DNA of 64,000 nt from Lanius collurio (Eukaryota; Chordata; Aves; Passeriformes; Laniidae). The translations under genes were made by a program, and so were the position numbers. The notes beneath the pieces are model-generated. The model was given only the letters and a program-made list of their open reading frames with translations. It made no database searches and was not told the DNA's origin. Below are positions 37,501 through 50,643 of the stretch, piece after piece. The stretch lies in NCBI GenBank assembly GCA_020086605.1, contig JACBWW010000015.1, forward strand, positions 5,646,943 through 5,710,942, written 5' to 3'. Position 1 is the first letter of the stretch, and each line of letters starts with the position of its first letter.

Positions 37501-40057
37501 AGCCAACATAAACTGTACTCAAAAACTGCAGCCGTTTCTTATATTAAAGTTAAGGCATAGGAAAGGTCAACTAATATATAGATATCAGATGATTTCTCTA
37601 TTTAGAGGTATAGATGAAACTGTATCTATTCAAGCTGTCAGAGTACTGCTGAATTTCATACAATCTTGTAGTTCATATTTTGTGCAAATCACATGTAGAT
37701 AAGTTTCATTCTGTACTATTTGAAATTGGTTACTTTCTAAAGAAATTTTAAAAAGAAAACTCTAGCTGTAAGTTACAGTCTTAATGCGATTTTGTGTAAG
37801 GATTAGGTTGGTCCAACTTGGTCTCATAATCAATGGTTCAAAAAATCATTAGTAGATGTCTGCCATTATTAGGATAAAAATATTATATAGCAGCTCTTCT
37901 TTTATTTTTTAGCATGTTTCCCACCTTGTATTGTCTTTGGTCTTTCACAGATCTTTTCTTGCTTTCATGTGCCTATCTTAAAAATAGTGCCTTAACATTA
38001 GATTTCTGTGAGGAAAAAAAAATTGCATCTAAGTATCTTACAAATGAACTTTTGTGAAAAAAAAGTGAAACAAGGAAGTAGTCTTTCATGGCAAAGCAGC
38101 AGGTGAGTTAGAGTAATGTGAAATGTGATTTCAGAGTCTGTTCTTGAAATGGAATTTTCTTGTCTATGTCCCATATATTATTTGTAAATGTCTTTTAGTA
38201 TTTTCATATACAAGTATAAATGCTTTTTCCACTCTACATAGAGAATGAAAATGAAATGCACACTTAAATGCAGATTGATCTTGTACTAGATTCTATTCTG
38301 TTTGGTTGAGAGCCATTTTCCTCAATACAGTAATTCATTCCTTTATTTTAAAACTTGTTTCCACATTGAATCATTGAGTTTTCTGTTGCTGCTGGAGTCA
38401 GTTATACAGGCCATTTAACTCCAGTGGGAGATAACGTAGGTTTTATTTATATGGGTTTTTTGAAGCCATTAGAAGTCGATTACAGATGTTTCTGTTCACA
38501 AGAAATACACAACTTAATCTGAGGTCTTGGTAGAAGGAAACTTAATGACTCTGCTCCAATAAACAGCTTTCAGTTTTACATCACTAAGATTTTTAGTTGT
38601 AGACTTGAGAAATTATGTAACATACAGGTCTACATAGCCTTTGCTTATGACATGTATCTTTAGAGTTATTATCTATTAAAAAAAGGATGTGTAAATTTGC
38701 ACTACTTATATGAAACCTGCAGATTGTTTATTCCAAGGTCATCAGCAAATACTTATGTTTGTGTTTTATTTATGTCTGCAAACCTGTTTATTTGTAGATT
38801 CATTGGTATGTGTTTTTCAATGAGATTAGCTGTTAATTACTATATAGAAGAGTCCAAGCAGCCCATTTTAAAGTGTTATATGTATTCACTTTTTTTTTTT
38901 GTAATATGTACAGTGGGCCTAATTAGTTTCATGGTGCAGTCTTCATAAATAGTCATGTCTTAAAGGATAACAGTTATCTGCCACATCATGATCTATTTCT
39001 TAAATTTTTTTCCTTTCTGAGATGTAAAAGTGACAGTTGTGTAATGCTTCCATTAAAAGATTATGGGTTTCTTTCCAGAAAGAAATATTAAGAATATTCA
39101 AACTTTCATACTGGAGCTTTTCATAATTTCTTTTTCTACTACTTTAGATGAAGTTTTTCTACCCTTTTGGATAGTAAACGTGACAAGCTGTGCATGTCTG
39201 TTTCATTGAGGAATATCTCAGCCCTGGAGATGGGCGGTGAGCAAGGATGGGGGAGAAGAGGGAAGTTCTGCTGTGCTCCTGCTTCTCATTGCCCCGAGCA
39301 GACGAGCTCTCTGTCTCTCAGCTTTGAAGAGAGCCAGCAAGATTATCAGCTCTGGTTGTTTCTCAGCCAAATAGGTGTTCAAGGGAGTGGGAGTAGCCAA
39401 GATGAAGACAGCCTGAGGGTAAAGGGAGCAGATGAAGCAAAAAGGGTCTTTTGAGATAAAAGTTATGTAAAACATCACTTAGACTTTAGAATCAGAAGTT
39501 GCATATGATGTAGAATAAAGAGAAAGGGCTATACAATTCCAATTAAATTAAATTTTTAATTGAAACCATATCCAAAAGTCTGGGCTTTTTGAATTCTAGA
39601 AATCCACTGCTCTCCAGCTGTATAACATACACACCCTATCCTCTTCAGCAGTGAAAAGATCTGTGAGGTAAAAAAGATCATTTAAGGAAGCTGAATATGT
39701 GGTATTTTATTCATATACTTTTGACCACTATGCCCTGTACAGCTGCTGGAAAATTTTCTGAGATCAAAGTATTCACATCTTACCTCTAATTTCAGTTTTG
39801 TTATTTGTGAGTTTCTAACACTGATAATTGGAAATGACTACAGAAATGCGTACTTGATTATATAAAGAGCTGTAGAAATGTAAGTATTCTGAGAAATCAT
39901 ATTAATCTTATTCTGAGTATCAAACTGAAGAGTCACTTGGCAAATAACCTATTTGTTACTCTGTTCCAACCCTGGAAAAAAAGGAGGATGCTACCTTCTC
40001 TAGAATGAAGATGTGCAAAAAGCACAAATGCCTATTAAATATGTAAAAGGTTTGTAG
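34553..40057. other. Unique AT-rich sequence, presumed GPM6A intron 1
   Basis: No gene or transposon is recognised over about 5.5 kb. It contains a perfect 18-bp palindrome at 36084 and a GC-richer block at about 39215-39440 with a 95-codon open frame of no recognisable family. Confidence 0.5.
36084..36101. repeat. Perfect 18-bp palindrome
   Basis: TGTATAAGTACTTATACA is identical to its own reverse complement. It could form a small cruciform or bind a dimeric factor, but nothing beyond the symmetry supports a role. Confidence 0.8.
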
Positions 40058-40063
40058 AACATT
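40058..40063. repeat. 6-bp target-site duplication AACATT, left copy
   Basis: AACATT directly precedes the LTR start TGCTGGGGCC and recurs directly after the LTR end at 40334-40339. Confidence 0.8.
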
Positions 40064-40136
40064 TGCTGGGGCCCTGAGGGCCCTGTACCAGTACATAGGC
40101 CTTAGAACAAGGGACACGCAGCTCACCTAACTGAGA

Positions 40137-40205
40137 CCAATAGAGAAAGTACACGTTCCACCTATAACCAATAGAGAGTATGAAGTATACACTTGGGGCC
40201 AATAG
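40137..40205 (+). promoter_or_regulatory. Three CCAAT boxes of the LTR U3
   Basis: CCAATAG occurs at 40137-40143, 40168-40174 and 40199-40205, all in the same orientation and each 31 bp apart, about three helical turns. They lie upstream of the TATA-like TGTATAA at about 40243. NF-Y binding is inferred from the motif. Confidence 0.6.
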
Positions 40206-40267
40206 GGGAATGACACGACCGCCTGGACGGGACCGGGAGAACTGTATAACTGTGTGTAATGTACAAC

Positions 40268-40273
40268 AATAAA
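40268..40273 (+). terminator. Polyadenylation signal AATAAA in the LTR
   Basis: AATAAA lies 25-30 bp after the TATA-like region, where the R region of a compact avian LTR would be, and is followed by a G/T-rich stretch (ATGTTGGTGT). It could end transcripts prematurely inside the GPM6A intron; this is inference. Confidence 0.55.
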
Positions 40274-40333
40274 CGGAGTATGTTAGATGCATCATGTTGG
40301 TGTCAATTGCTCCCCCCGCTTCCGGCCGCGGCA

Positions 40334-40339
40334 AACATT
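40334..40339. repeat. 6-bp target-site duplication AACATT, right copy
   Basis: AACATT directly follows the terminal GCGGCA of the LTR and matches the copy at 40058-40063. Confidence 0.8.
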
Positions 40340-43300
40340 CAATTTTAAAAGATGAATGCACAGAAAATTTAAGAAACAATGTTTTCAGGATTTTCAAGAT
40401 TTGAATAATGCACTAAAAAAATATATATATATATGTAGCTTAAAGCCTCATATATCTCAGCGTATTAGTGCAGTCATATTTCAGTACATACTTCATATTA
40501 GTTTTTCATTTGGGAGAAATAGTTCTTTTCAAGGCTGAGGAAAAGAATTGAGGGGTTTATTCTACGAACTCTAGATGAGAGATGGAAAAGATACTTATTT
40601 TCTAATTTTATGGTCCACGGCGTTGTTGTTCACTTTGTAATTAGAGTACTAAGTGGTGCATAGAACTAGTGTTACAAATTATTATTGTTTTCAGTTTGTT
40701 CAAACCATGATTCAATCATCATCCATGCATTATTGATATATATAAAATGCTTATAACCTATTTATTAACAATAATAAATTGTTTATTTGATGTACAAATC
40801 TTAGATGCATGATCTATAAAGTGCATGTAATGAGCAAACTCTTTGAATTAACCAACCCACCTCTTCATTATTTGTATCACCTTTGGGAAGCTAGTTTGTT
40901 TTTTACTCTTGTCCCTTTAGCTTTGGAGTGATTTTGAAGCTGACAAATGTTGTCTATGTTAAATCAGCCAGAAAGTTTTTTTAAGATTATAAAGATTGAC
41001 TATGTTATGCCTGAATGATTTGTAGTTCAGGCAGTGACTGCTCCGTGTCAGTAACTCTGAGACTTATTAACTGCTAAATTGAGATCTGTCTCATTAAGCA
41101 GCAATGAGCTTAATGTACTGAAGACTCTATAACAGCTAATCACAACACAGTTTTCTGTACATTGTTGTAATCATCAATGTCCCAAATATGAGTATTCATT
41201 TCTGGTTTTAGTTTCTGTCCAAGGTGTGAAGATATGTTTTTTCATGTATATAATTAAGTTATTTAATTCATACTTTTTCTGTAAAATTTGCATTAGTTTA
41301 CATTAAAAGGAATAACAATACTGATAAAATCAATCTTCCCAAGAATGTATAGATCCCTTTTCCAATATTTTCTCTTAATAATTTGTTTCTCTCCCACCAT
41401 AAGCATTATCCCTTTGGGCACAGATAAACAAAACCAGCATGGAAATTTATAAACACCTCATATGCTTTTTCTTTTTTTTTATAAGTATGGAACAATGAAG
41501 ATGTCATATCTACTGGTGTAATGTCATCTAGTTCTGGATATCTATTTCATATTCTCTATATTTTATTGAAGTTACAATGTTAATTTGGTTTCAAGCCAAA
41601 TGGACAAGCCACAGGTTTTTGGCCAAGCATGTGCTCAGTACCTTACTAAATGGAGCCTTGTGCAGGTACCTAAATAGTAGCTGAGCCAATTTCTTTGACA
41701 AGCTGTGAGATGTGCAGCCAGGAGCTTTTGCTTCAATTAGTTCTTTGTTAGAATTACAATTGACAGGGCTGGGAGAGGTAGCACTGATACCTTAAGGGAA
41801 GCATACAGCATGAAGGATGATCATTTACCTGTCCACCAAAGAAAAGACAAACCAACCCTAGAGTGACAAAAAGGTTACTTTCCTGTCAGACTGGCAAAGC
41901 AAACAAGAAAATTTTACTTTAAAAAGTATTTCCAGTCAATCCAAGGTAGCTTCCCTTTGTTGTCGAGAGTCAGGGAGTAGGAAAGAAATACAGAGTATCT
42001 CTTCAGGATGTTGTGCAGTCTCTGCTAAAGTTTGGAATGTACCTTTACTGCATGAAATCTAAAACTTTGATCATGACTCATGATGAGACTTTAGTGCCAA
42101 GCCACTGCTTTTTGCTGTCACTACAGCTTAGATCTGCATTTTGCCGCGGGGTACTAATCAGGTGCATTGCTTCACAGTGCTCTTTTATTAATGTATGATA
42201 TGTAGGGATTCTCATAATTCATTAGAAAGTTATCCAAGTTCCACAAATACTTTGGCAGCATAATTTGGTGCAACAGAGGGAGTGAGCAAGCTATTTGGCT
42301 ATTGATAAAAGACCACAGTCCAGTATCATGGAAAACGGATTTTTGTGTGTGTGTATAAATACATGTGTATATTAATTCATATTCAGCTGTTCTGAGGTGT
42401 GTTTCAGTTATTCAGGAAAAGAGGCTGTAGGTAGCCTGTTTGTTTTGGGTTTTTTTCCCCTCCAGATTTCAGAAGAGTTAAGATGGATGGAACAAGAGGA
42501 GCATGTTTGTCATTTTGGGATTAATATGTACATGTGACTCCTAAACTAGGAGAAAGAGAGGATTTCTTCTTCCTTGCTGTCTATTTTCATGCTTTGGGCT
42601 TCAATGACAATTAAAATCATGTTTCTTTATGTTACTTGTGTCTCTAAACTCTAAGCTGAAAACTTATTTTTAATACAATTTAGCTCAAATATAAAATACA
42701 TCTTTAATTTGGCTTTGAAAGTTTATTATACCAGTTGATGGTAACACCAAAATTATGTATCTCTCTGCCAGGTGGATTTGCTAAACATAGTTGTTTGAAT
42801 AGCTGAGTGTTATAGATGAAGGCTTCTTGAAACAATATTTCTTCTTATTGACCAAGTAGCTTATTACATTTTACTTCAACTCTACATTAAGACACTGAAT
42901 TATTCGGTATCTATACAAGCAATACATTTGAAATTTAATTACCTTGAATATAAGTGAAGAAATGTGTTCAATGCATATGATAAAAATGCAAATCTAAGTT
43001 ATATTTCTGATGTAGGAGGTACCACGATTATTAGTGAGCTTACTGAATTACTTTTTTTCTATAGTGAACGTTTGTTTAACAGTGTGTTAAACATTACAGT
43101 TTGAACTGGAGGATTGAGTGGTTACCAAAGAACAAGGGACAACAAGAACGAGGGACATTTCTGGATGAAAGAGTATCTAATTTTAAGTGGTGTACAAAAA
43201 TGTACTAATTCTATTACCCTTGTTCAGGTTGAATTTTTATCTGTTACTCATATCAAGACAGCATCCCCATGTGAAAGGGAGGGAGGAATTTTGTGTAATG

Positions 43301-46300
43301 TACCATATTTTATTAGAATACCATGTAATCTCAAGTGAAAATAACCATGAAAAAAGAATTTTAAAATTTGCATATGCACTAAGGATAAAAAAGTTATTCA
43401 TAAATGAAATTGTAAATTAGGTCTTTGAAGGTCTTAGTAATTTTCTTTTTGAAAAAAATATTTTGCTGCATAGTTTTCTCTTCTAAAAAATATTGGTGCT
43501 TCTACAAGGAGATTTTACAAATTTAAAAATAAAAAAAGCCCTTGAATTCTATGAAACACTTGAATATGCATTGGACAACTTGACCTACGCTGGTATTAGA
43601 ATTCTAAAATCTCTAAGTAAAATTTCTCAAATACTTAAGTTCAGTTCTGAAAAGTTTTAGAACAATACATTTTCCTAGTACAAGTACTGAGCAACCTTTT
43701 ATTGAAATAGGATAGAGTAAATAAGCAGTTGATTATTTCAGTTTTGTTTCTGTGAACCTACTAGGAAAAAAATGGTAGATGGAACTGAGCTGAACTCAGT
43801 TATGTTCCATAGACTGTGACCACCTTATTCCTTTTTGCTTTAATGACTACAGGCAAGACTCTCAATATCTTCTGCATTTCAAAACATGTTGAAGGTTCAA
43901 ATATTTCCCCTGAATTGCTTCAATTTCAAGTTTTTCCACATTTAGCCACATAACAAAACATAATCTCCTAAAGTTGTCAATAAAGCTGGTAATATTTTGT
44001 CACTAAAGAATTCCTCACATACACATTGTTTGGGCCATCTCTTAAGGTTGCATTTTCAGACCACTTTATTACAAGTATGTAATTTTTCTTTTCATTTTTG
44101 TTTTGAAACCTCTTTTAAGGATTTTATTGAGTTTTTTTATGTTGGTGAAAGTCCTATGTGTCAACCTATAGACAAAATGTAGTAGTAAATAAGATGGAAA
44201 ATTGTGGATTCTTATGGTGCAAAATTATCATTTTTATTGTTGGGGTAAAGGGGAATATCCATGTGCAGACTTGATATGTCCATGGTGACATAATCTCAAT
44301 ATCATTCAAATATCTGAAGTCATATTCTTTTGATGACTGAACATTTCTCTAAGTTAGAGGATCAAAGCACATTTGGGATAGATGTTGCAAAGGTAAATAT
44401 TTTGTGCCTTTTTTTTAAAGGAGGAATTGTGAGAGATGTTACAGAGCAGCTTCTGGCTGTGGGTTGCAGATGTTTTTCCTTCATATAATTCCCTGGGAAA
44501 AAAAATGATATCCTAACCAGTCCACAAAGGTGGTTTCTGGGATTTTATTTTTTTAATGCTAGGTAATATAAGCACAGTGAGCTGGTGAAGGGGTTGGTTT
44601 GTGGGAGCTGCTTCTGAGATCCAGCATAACCAGACTATGGCTCCACTGCTTAAAGTTGCCATCTTCACCAGTGGGGTTCTTATGAGCAAACATGCATTAG
44701 AGGGATTTTGAAAACTCACAGTCTTAGGTATCTCAATTTATTTTTAGGAATCTTGCATCTAAATAAGAAGTCTTTATGATTCCTCTTAGCCTTGGTCTCA
44801 TGTTGAGCGAAATAAATGATGCAACTATTAACTGCAGAGTGACTGTAAAAGCCTAAGGACTAACGTTTTGATTTTCAGTATTAGCCAATATCTGATTAGC
44901 TAAAATCCAATCCCACTGTGGAGATAAGTCAAAGTAGATCCAGTAATGATACATAATTTAATGTGTAAAAGGATACCTGCATATTTGGTTTTTTATTTTC
45001 ACACAATTAAATGTCTATTTCTGAAAATTCTCTCGTGCTTGTTGGGGCATTATTCTTGCTTTTCTACGTACCATGTTTATTATAACTGTTCAATGTCTAA
45101 TTTGTTTTTCCACTGTCTCAGCCGTCTTAGCATTCAGGATACCAGAATTAATTTTATGGTAAAATTACTTTTTGTTGCTTGATAGGTAATTCTGTAATTG
45201 TAAGCATTCTTATTGAAGACTAATTTAAATGAGAAGTCATCTCCTGAGCAAAACTAAGAAACAACTTTAGTTGTTAGCATTTGATGTAATTTTCTTCTAA
45301 TTTCCGGTAAATCATGTATAGTGGGAGAAGGTGGGAGCAGAGTGGGGATTAATGAGCCTGGGACCAATCCCATGGGATTATGTATGCAGCGCTTCTTGAG
45401 CACGTCTCTAAATCAAAGTACAGGGGTGATCCTTGATGATCCATTCCCAAGTGTTGCTTCACCTCATTTCCAGCTTTGTAAAACCACATTGTGAATGTCT
45501 TGTATTTCTTCTGTCCTTTGGATAGTTTTGAGGGAGCTGGAACCTTCTACCTGCTCCTATACTATGATGTCCTGGGGAGCAGTTTCAGATCAGGAAGTCA
45601 TGCTGCACGTTGAATAATTGAGAGTACTAGATATAAGTAAAAAGTGTTGCTTTTTGTTCAGTACAATGTGTTTTGATGGCTGTATTTATTAATTAAAATA
45701 TTACATAGTAGTAGCTTAACTTGAGGTTAGGTCTATCTTAATAGAATTCAGAAATAAATCTGCATGTTTTCATGGTGGGGCTGTATTTAAGTTTGTTTAT
45801 TTGAGTTGATTGACCATGAAAGCTGTGTGACAAGTGGTACAAATTTAGATTTGAAGAAAATACATGCCTATCCAGGCATGGAAGATGCAGAAGATTTTGT
45901 TATTTTGTTTTTTTATTTCAAGTTTATGTAGCTCTCTGGCACTTTACTTGGACTCTGCTGTCCTATCTCCTAATCCTATATAGAAAACCCTTCAAGAAAA
46001 ATAATTTAATAAAAATTGTTATTAAAATGTTGTATGTTCTTCAGAGGTATTTTTCCCACTGGAGATGTAATTATCTGTGATTAATCTGTAATTCTTTTCA
46101 AATGTAGTTTTCTCTGATTAGTCATCAGATATTCCAGTTGCAAATGAGTTGGAAAGGATGAAAAAAAAACAAAACCAAAATATCCTTCTGTATTGTCAAT
46201 GGTTACTTTTTATACATTTTTTTAATATTGATTTTCTTAATGCTAATGTCTGAGGTGAATGGGTTTTCTTAACTGTTTATGTAAAAGACAGTAGCATAAC

Positions 46301-49300
46301 TGCATCCTGAAACTGGTTCTGATATCATTGATATAAACTTCACTTTTACAGACAGAGGTGGCAAGAGCTGTAAGTCTTGAATCTTTTTTTTTTCTTCTAA
46401 ATATACTGACCAGAAATGGATTGAATATTTTATTTGGTAGTTGCAAGTCCTGATCCACACTGAGGAGAAGGAGTTCACATATCATTAACACACAAAGAAA
46501 TTATTGAGGTGATGCAATTTTTGTGCCTAATTAGATGTAAACCAGAGGGAAAATTTCTTCTACCCAATATTCGAATCTTTTGCCTTCTTAATGTAGAGAT
46601 TGTATAAACAGAAGTCACCTTATCCTTGGCTGATATACTTGAAGATATAATAGAAAATTTACACCCAAACCCCAGAAACTAGAGGAGATTTGCACAGATT
46701 TGCCTGTATAAGGTGGTTTAGCTATCAATCTCAAGAATGTTTCTGATGTAGGCAGTAATGATTGTACTAAGAGGAACAAAGAGGTAGTTTTCTATGAGAT
46801 ATTTGTTGACTGGAAAGTGGATGTATGTAATGCAACATTAATGGACTGCATTTTGATAGCTGAATATAGCCAGTGTCTGGAGTTATATTTCATCCATGTA
46901 AAATAAAGTTTCTTGTCTTGCCATCTTCTGTGTTTCATGTTTAAATTTTCTCTTTGGAGTGTTTTTAATAAAAAGGAAAAGTACAGATAATCACATACAA
47001 AAGAATATGGTGTTATTGATTACCTCCTACAGTTTTGGTAAGTACATGTGGTCCTGGAAATTTGGAGTTTTACCTGAGGGAAAAATATTGGTACACATGA
47101 GCAAAATAAGACAGTAGATGCTGAATGATACAGCACAAGCTTATTGTGCAGAGTGAACAGTTTGAAAAGTACTGAAAACTGTATTTGAAGATGAGAGCAA
47201 ACATCAAAGAGGCACACAATCTTTTTCATCTTTCCTACTAATTATTTGTGTGACTGTATGTTTTAACTGCCTTGTGAAGCTGGTGTTTGGAGAGGTGAAT
47301 GACTGCCTGTCTCACACAGATGTAGACACATCGCACAGCTGAGTCACACTGTGCTACTTATTCAATATCACTGTGCAGGTTAAAATAGCATTTCTATTGT
47401 TCTGTTATTAAACAGCAATTTTCACATTCTGAACAGCTGAAAGAAAAAAAATGGAGCAGGTATTACTTATTGCACATTAACTTGTGTGGTGTATGAATGA
47501 TGTGTGATATCCATTTTAAAATCATAGTGCTGATTCACTGGAGCTTTTTAGTTTTGAATTGATTTGACAACACTGCAAAGTCTAGAGTTACTGATGAAAT
47601 AAGCGGTGAGAATGGCAGTAGGGCTCTGGAAGAGATAAATAAATGAGGAATGCATTGAAAAGATATGATTATTTGAAAATTTCACATAGTGGAATTAATT
47701 TTTCCTGGTATTTTTTATGAATGAAAAGATCTTGAATTGGTAAAGTATACCATTATTAAAAGCTTCCCTCAAAGGCTTATAAACGTGAACAGTTTTAATG
47801 GAAGAGATGAATAGAAGCTCTTCTTCACAAACTATACTTTTGTTTCACTTATTTTACAAATTTTGAAGCAATGGGGCAAAAATTATTTTGATTAGATTTT
47901 TACTTGGATTGTACATTATTACATCTATCATTTATACTGTTTTTACTTTCTTGTGCTGTTTTATGATACTTTTACACTGTTTCACTATAGTAAAACTCAA
48001 GTGATATCACTGGCTGAGGGTTTTGATGGCCTCCTGATTTGTGACATTTGAGTGTGTGTTCAGCCCTCAGTGGGCCTAGACAGTCAGGTGCAGCAGCTTC
48101 AGGAGGTAATGCACAGCCAGCTGTTCCCATACAACAATGCACACAACCTTGCTCTTCCACTTCACCTTTCTTAGAAGGGGAAAAAGAAATCTTTACAAAA
48201 CCTCTCTTTCTCTTCCCTGCCCCAAGCTATTGCAATATTAAGAAACACTCTCCCTAAAGTCCACATGTCCCTGAAAATATTTAGGCCTACCTTTTCATCT
48301 TTTGCTTTACAAGCAATACATCATTCCTGTTACTGCTCTATTGTCATCTGACTCCCTCTTTTTTACTTTCTTATATAATGCCCATAGATTTACAGTGGTA
48401 CTAGTTTTCTGAGGCTTTTTCTGCTGTTATTCTGCGCTGAAAATGGCAATGGGAATTTTGTGATAAACTCTGATGTCAGGTAACTGTGTATTGTCCTGTA
48501 GTTGTTGTTCAATTAACTTATTTTACTTATATATTTCTTAGGTTTTTTGCCTTTTAGACGGTAGATTTTCCAGTGAATGATTTTTTTTTTTTAGTATTTG
48601 TGTAGGCTTTTAGACACTGAGGAGTTAATCACAGTTATTATTAAGGGTAATCTTAGAAAACAGGACCAAAGGGATTTTAAGAGATTCCTACAGTTATCTG
48701 CATGCAGAATTAGTTACCCCAAAAGCATTTATACATTTTCATAGTCTGTCCCTAAGACCTTGGACTGATGAAAAGGCCACAGAGTCCCTTGGTATGAAAC
48801 CCCCATAGTGTGTCACTGAAGAAGGACACTGAGTGATCCCAGGGCATCCAAAGCCTTGTGCTGCTGAAGAGGAGAGCTGCCTGCTGCCAGCACAGTAGAG
48901 TGGCACGAATTGCAGTGATGATTTGTTCTTCACCCAGCACTGCACGGGCTCAGAGAGGAGGCTGGGAAATGGAAAGCTCTCCCCTAAAAGCGTGGAAGGC
49001 GTTACCCCCGCGGTGTGTGGGGGCTGCCCTACACCAGGAGGACTTGGGCAGCAGCTCACCTGTAGGGTGGTGCACATTTGACCTTTGGCATTTCACAGGT
49101 GGCTCTGATATAATAAATTGTCCTTAAACAAGAGTAGTCTCGAGCTATAACTTTCTTTCTCTTTTTATACAACTAGCAGACATAGTTGGGTATTACTTTG
49201 CCTTTTATATATTTAGTATATTTGATGTTTAGTACACTATATTTTTCTACCAGGAACTATCCAGCCATTTGAATGCTGCCTTCCTAATATTACTAATATT

Positions 49301-49740
49301 TACAAAATAGCAAGGGGTTTCTCTTTGGTTAAAATGTGAACATATTTGAAAATGGCTTAAACTATCTTTTTCAGGGAATCTTTTATGTAAATAGTTGTTA
49401 AACATACATATATGTTTAGCATAGGCTAAAGGAAATAGAGACATACAAAATTAAAGGGCAAAGTATGAAATTACATAGAGAAGCTACATTTGAGAATTAG
49501 ACATAATAAAAATAAACATATTGTCTTTAAAGAATGACTTTTCTCTTTTAACATATCTCTGGTACTATCATTTAGCTTAGCATAAAGCCTTTGGATCAAG
49601 TTAAAATATATTGAATCACACCTGTTGAACATCTTATATGTAATTTTTAGACCTTTGTCTGTAAAAATATTTAAAATCAATATGCTCACTTTGTTTTCTA
49701 TCCAGATCCTTTTTGCTACAAACTGGTAGTGTTTAAGAGA
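40340..49740. other. Unique AT-rich sequence, presumed GPM6A intron 1
   Basis: About 9.4 kb with no recognised gene or transposon. It starts with an (AT)7 tract at 40421-40434. A GC-richer block at 48740-49110 has short overlapping open frames on both strands, none resembling a known protein. Confidence 0.5.
40421..40434. repeat. (AT)7 microsatellite
   Basis: Seven AT units follow an A-run, about 90 bp downstream of the 270-bp LTR. Confidence 0.85.
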
Positions 49741-50643
49741 AAATAGGACTTCTGATTACTGAGACAATGCCTGTTTGTCTTCTCTCAGCCAGTGGTTCCC
49801 ACCTTCTCTGTCCCTTCAGAAGGCATTAGGAAGGTTTCCATGGGGTGTAGGAGTTCTTATGGGATTGATGAGATTTGGCAGAGTCAGAGATGCTGCATTC
49901 ATGAAACTAGACAGGGTAGTGCCAGAAACTTGAGCACACTTACTGAAGAAGTGTTTTGTTGTGGAACTGGGAATTGTTTCAGATATTGTAATGGCTGGAC
50001 AAAAGATTGGCCTTTTATAACGGAGAAGCAATTACCTTCACTTAAGAAATATTGCACAGAGTAAAATATATTTAGAGAAAATTCAACTATATTTTTTTCT
50101 AATTCTTTTCTCTTTGGTAGATGTCTTTATTTATTCTTGTGGGGTATTTGAGTGATGCATTAGGAATTGGTGCTGCAGGCATAAGCAATTCTCTTGTCAC
50201 TACTGTATGTCCAAAAAATCGGAATAAACCCATGATGATGGAAGGAATTGGACTGAATATCCTTTTTTTTTTTTTTGACAGCTTTCCTGTTGTGGAGAGT
50301 CCTTTTCAGTAATCTGATAGGTGACCAGCAGGAATTGTGAATATAAGTACAACCTAGGACTGACATTGTAACCTGCTCTGAATAAAAACATGAAGCGCTA
50401 CAAGGAACTAACTGTTTAATCTTTCAGGTTAATCAGGCGGCATCTCGACATTTAATAGGTCAAGTAGCAACTGAGAAAACTCAGAAGCTGGATCCACCTT
50501 TCACAGGTTTTCTGACAGTCTGGGTTGTTATACTTAAACTCTCTTTGGCCTGCAGTCTTTAATTTTCAGAAGTGTTTCTCGAGAATGTTTTTTTTTTTTA
50601 AATATAATTTAGTAGTGTGTAACCTTTTTTTCCTTTCTTGTAG
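49741..50643 (+). other. Acceptor-rich block directly upstream of GPM6A exon 2
   Basis: Besides the true exon 2 acceptor (AG at 50642-50643), four pyrimidine-rich AG sites occur: 49787-49788, 50119-50120, 50280-50281 and 50426-50427. Open stretches follow two of them: about 90 codons at 49792-50064 and about 50 codons from 50121 to 50264 (containing GYLSDALGIGAAGISNSL). I do not recognise either product, and clear matching donors are not obvious. Possible explanations are unannotated alternative 5' exons, a degraded retrocopy with an AATAAA near 50382, or chance. Confidence 0.3.

Larger units (their letters stand above)
40064..40333 (+). mobile_element. 270-bp solo LTR, class II (ERVK/alpharetrovirus-like)
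   Basis: The element starts TGCTGGGGCC and ends GGCCGCGGCA, imperfect inverted ends (8 of 10 matching) with terminal TG and CA, flanked by AACATT on both sides. Three CCAATAG boxes lie at 40137, 40168 and 40199. A TATA-like TGTATAA follows at about 40243 and AATAAA at 40268-40273, giving the U3-R-U5 order on the plus strand. After the signal comes a GTTGGTGTCAATTGC stretch reminiscent of the R/U5 of avian leukosis-type LTRs. The 6-bp duplication is typical of alpharetroviruses and class II avian ERVs. No internal genes remain. The base composition and preserved CpGs differ sharply from the flanks, suggesting a relatively recent insertion. Confidence 0.85.

Noticed and set aside
40053..40337. 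Alternative LTR start at TGTAG (40053), the usual start of leukosis-type LTRs
   Set aside because: No duplicated flank matches these ends, whereas 40064-40333 gives a perfect 6-bp duplication and inverted termini.
1..50643. Search for the first coding exon of GPM6A
   Set aside because: I looked for an ATG-containing exon encoding the short acidic leader before GCFECC, with a matching phase-1 donor, and found none I could support. The exon is probably upstream of the window.
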